Assembly: GCA_027596945.1 (NCBI GenBank)
Contig: JADGJH010000304.1
Span: 1 to 21,628 of the forward strand
DNA length: 21,628 bases
Direction: 5' to 3'
Source of the DNA: Physocladia obscura
Taxonomy: Eukaryota > Chytridiomycota > Chytridiomycetes > Chytridiales > Chytriomycetaceae
This document shows positions 20,605-21,628 of the stretch, piece after piece (the first letter of the stretch is position 1; each line of letters opens with the position of its first letter). A program made the translations under genes and the position numbers. The notes beneath the pieces were generated by a model that made no database searches, was not told the DNA's origin, and saw nothing but the letters and a program-made list of their open reading frames with translations.

Positions 20605-20990
20605 TTTCTGTTGAATCCTGCACCTGTGAATTCACTTCTTTCAGTTTTTTGAAAACATTAATTCAATTTTGGTCAAAATCTTTTTGTATATTTTTCTAAG
20701 AATAGAACTTTTAAATAAAATACTCAAATTTGTGTCACATTTAAATCATTTCCAATAATACTGAATTTCTTTCTGTTTGAAATTTATGAAACAAGGTTGG
20801 CACACTAAATTCCTCCATTCTTAAAAAATAAATCCTTTGACAGAAATCCATTCAAGCAAAATTTCTGTTTTAGGATTTAATAAATATTTCTCTATCCAAT
20901 CCAGTACTTATAATTTATCTATTCAGCTTTTATATTGTATATTTAAGTCTAACAATGAGCAGTGGGAGGGTTTTTGATATCATTTTTATT
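20605..20990 (-). repeat. Diverged repeat family, copy 2 (inverted relative to copy 1)
   Basis: Read on the minus strand it matches copy 1 across its length: TTGTTAGACTTAAATATACA, AAGCTGAATAG, GTACTGGATTGGATAGAGAA, ATTTTGCTTGAATGGATTTC and later ATTCACAGGTGCAGGATTCA. An insertion of very roughly 100-200 nt separates the last block. One frame reads VLDWIEKYLLNPKTEILLEW followed by ISVKGFIF before a stop, which suggests protein-coding ancestry. It has no CpG. Confidence 0.65.
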
Positions 20991-21549
20991 GCACTTATTT
21001 CAATAATGCTTAATTGTTTTTAGTTTTACACTTAATATTTATTTGAGAAAAATACTCTTGTTATACTTTTAAAATTTAAGCCACTGAAAGCAAGACATTA
21101 AAAACTATATTTTTCTTCCCAGAATTAATTGCAATCACAGTCTTTATTGCCTTTTTCATTCATTTACTCTTTGTGATTAATTAACTTATCAATTTTCTTA
21201 CCATTAATAACATATTGCTTGGCATTTTTGGCACATTTTGATATTGAAAAGTTAACAATTTTTGTCAATGCCATCAGAAATAGCTTTGAGTATCAGAGTC
21301 AATTATTTTTATTGATCAAAGAATATTCTTGGAGTATGCTGGCTGCAAAAGTTGTACCAATGACAGCCCAATTCTTTCCAACACAATTGACAATGGCTTA
21401 ACTGTACCAACAAATTAGTTTTACCTTGCAGATGGCAAGTATGGGTTATTGCAACAGTTTCTTGCTCTGTATTGTTTGTTTTGCTACCACCTGAATGAGT
21501 TTGCAAGACAGTGCTTTTTTGTTTCCATTACCTTTCCATTGATAATCAG

Positions 21550-21628
21550 GGAAATGTTAGATTTAAGAATAAAATGTGTTATACAAGCTGAATAAATGTT
21601 AAATAATATTTAATAGAATTGGAAATAG
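21550..21628 (+). repeat. Diverged repeat family, copy 3 (partial, runs off the window)
   Basis: GTTAGATTTAAGAATAAAAT, TTATACAAGCTGAATAAATG and GAATTGGAAATAG match copy 1 in the same order and orientation. The rest of the copy lies beyond the window. It has no CpG. Confidence 0.55.

Larger units (their letters stand above)
18541..21628. other. AT-rich, CpG-depleted intergenic region with decayed repeats
   Basis: No gene can be supported. Open frames are short and have no recognisable domains. By eye, 18541-20193 contains about eight CpG dinucleotides and 20194-21628 none, although GpC is common. Three related repeat copies lie here and are listed separately. The rest is T-rich sequence with no structure I can name. 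Confidence 0.7.

Noticed and set aside
1..21628. CRISPR arrays, rRNA genes, prokaryotic operons
   Set aside because: No regularly spaced repeats, no rRNA-like conserved blocks and clear spliceosomal introns; the window is eukaryotic.

Overview
The window looks like nuclear DNA from an early-diverging, chytrid-like fungus; the lineage is an inference, not proven. The genes carry many short GT-AG introns (49-120 nt) and use the standard code. They encode fungal-type products: a P2B calcium pump, allantoin-catabolic enzymes and alpha-arrestin-like proteins. A compact, CpG-containing gene core (about 3257-18178) lies between AT-rich, CpG-poor flanks with decayed repeats and Ty1/copia-like remnants.

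Layout. Positions 1-2600 hold broken pieces of a Ty1/copia-like retroelement: integrase C-terminal and protease-like pieces on the minus strand, a Cys/His gag-like piece on the plus strand, and another minus-strand ORF. The arrangement suggests an internal inversion. Positions 3257-5996 hold a divergent purine-catabolism pair sharing a 61-bp promoter: ureidoglycolate lyase (minus) and an 8-exon gene fusing allantoicase to OHCU decarboxylase (plus). A GATAAG inverted repeat sits exactly in the middle of that promoter. Positions 6075-13733 hold two tandem paralogues on the minus strand (A and B). Each combines an arrestin-like region, an SH3-like domain, a GRDP (DUF1399) region with Trp-His motifs, and a CxxC...CxxC pair. 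Positions 13911-18178 (minus) encode a complete vacuolar/plasma-membrane-type Ca2+-ATPase (PMC1/PMCA family) in five exons. Positions 18179-21628 contain no gene I can support. They hold a diverged repeat family in both orientations, and the last ~1.4 kb has no CpG dinucleotide at all.

How the genes may work together. The purine pair supplies three steps of urate breakdown: OHCU to allantoin, allantoate to ureidoglycolate plus urea, and ureidoglycolate to glyoxylate plus urea. The GATA element implies nitrogen-regulated co-expression. The arrestin-SH3-GRDP proteins carry PPxY or LPxY motifs, which suggests they are adaptors for a Nedd4/Rsp5-type ubiquitin ligase. The calcium pump lies directly upstream of paralogue B on the same strand, but no functional link is shown. 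Exon boundaries were worked out by hand from reading frame, splice signals, protein-family continuity and comparison of the two paralogues.
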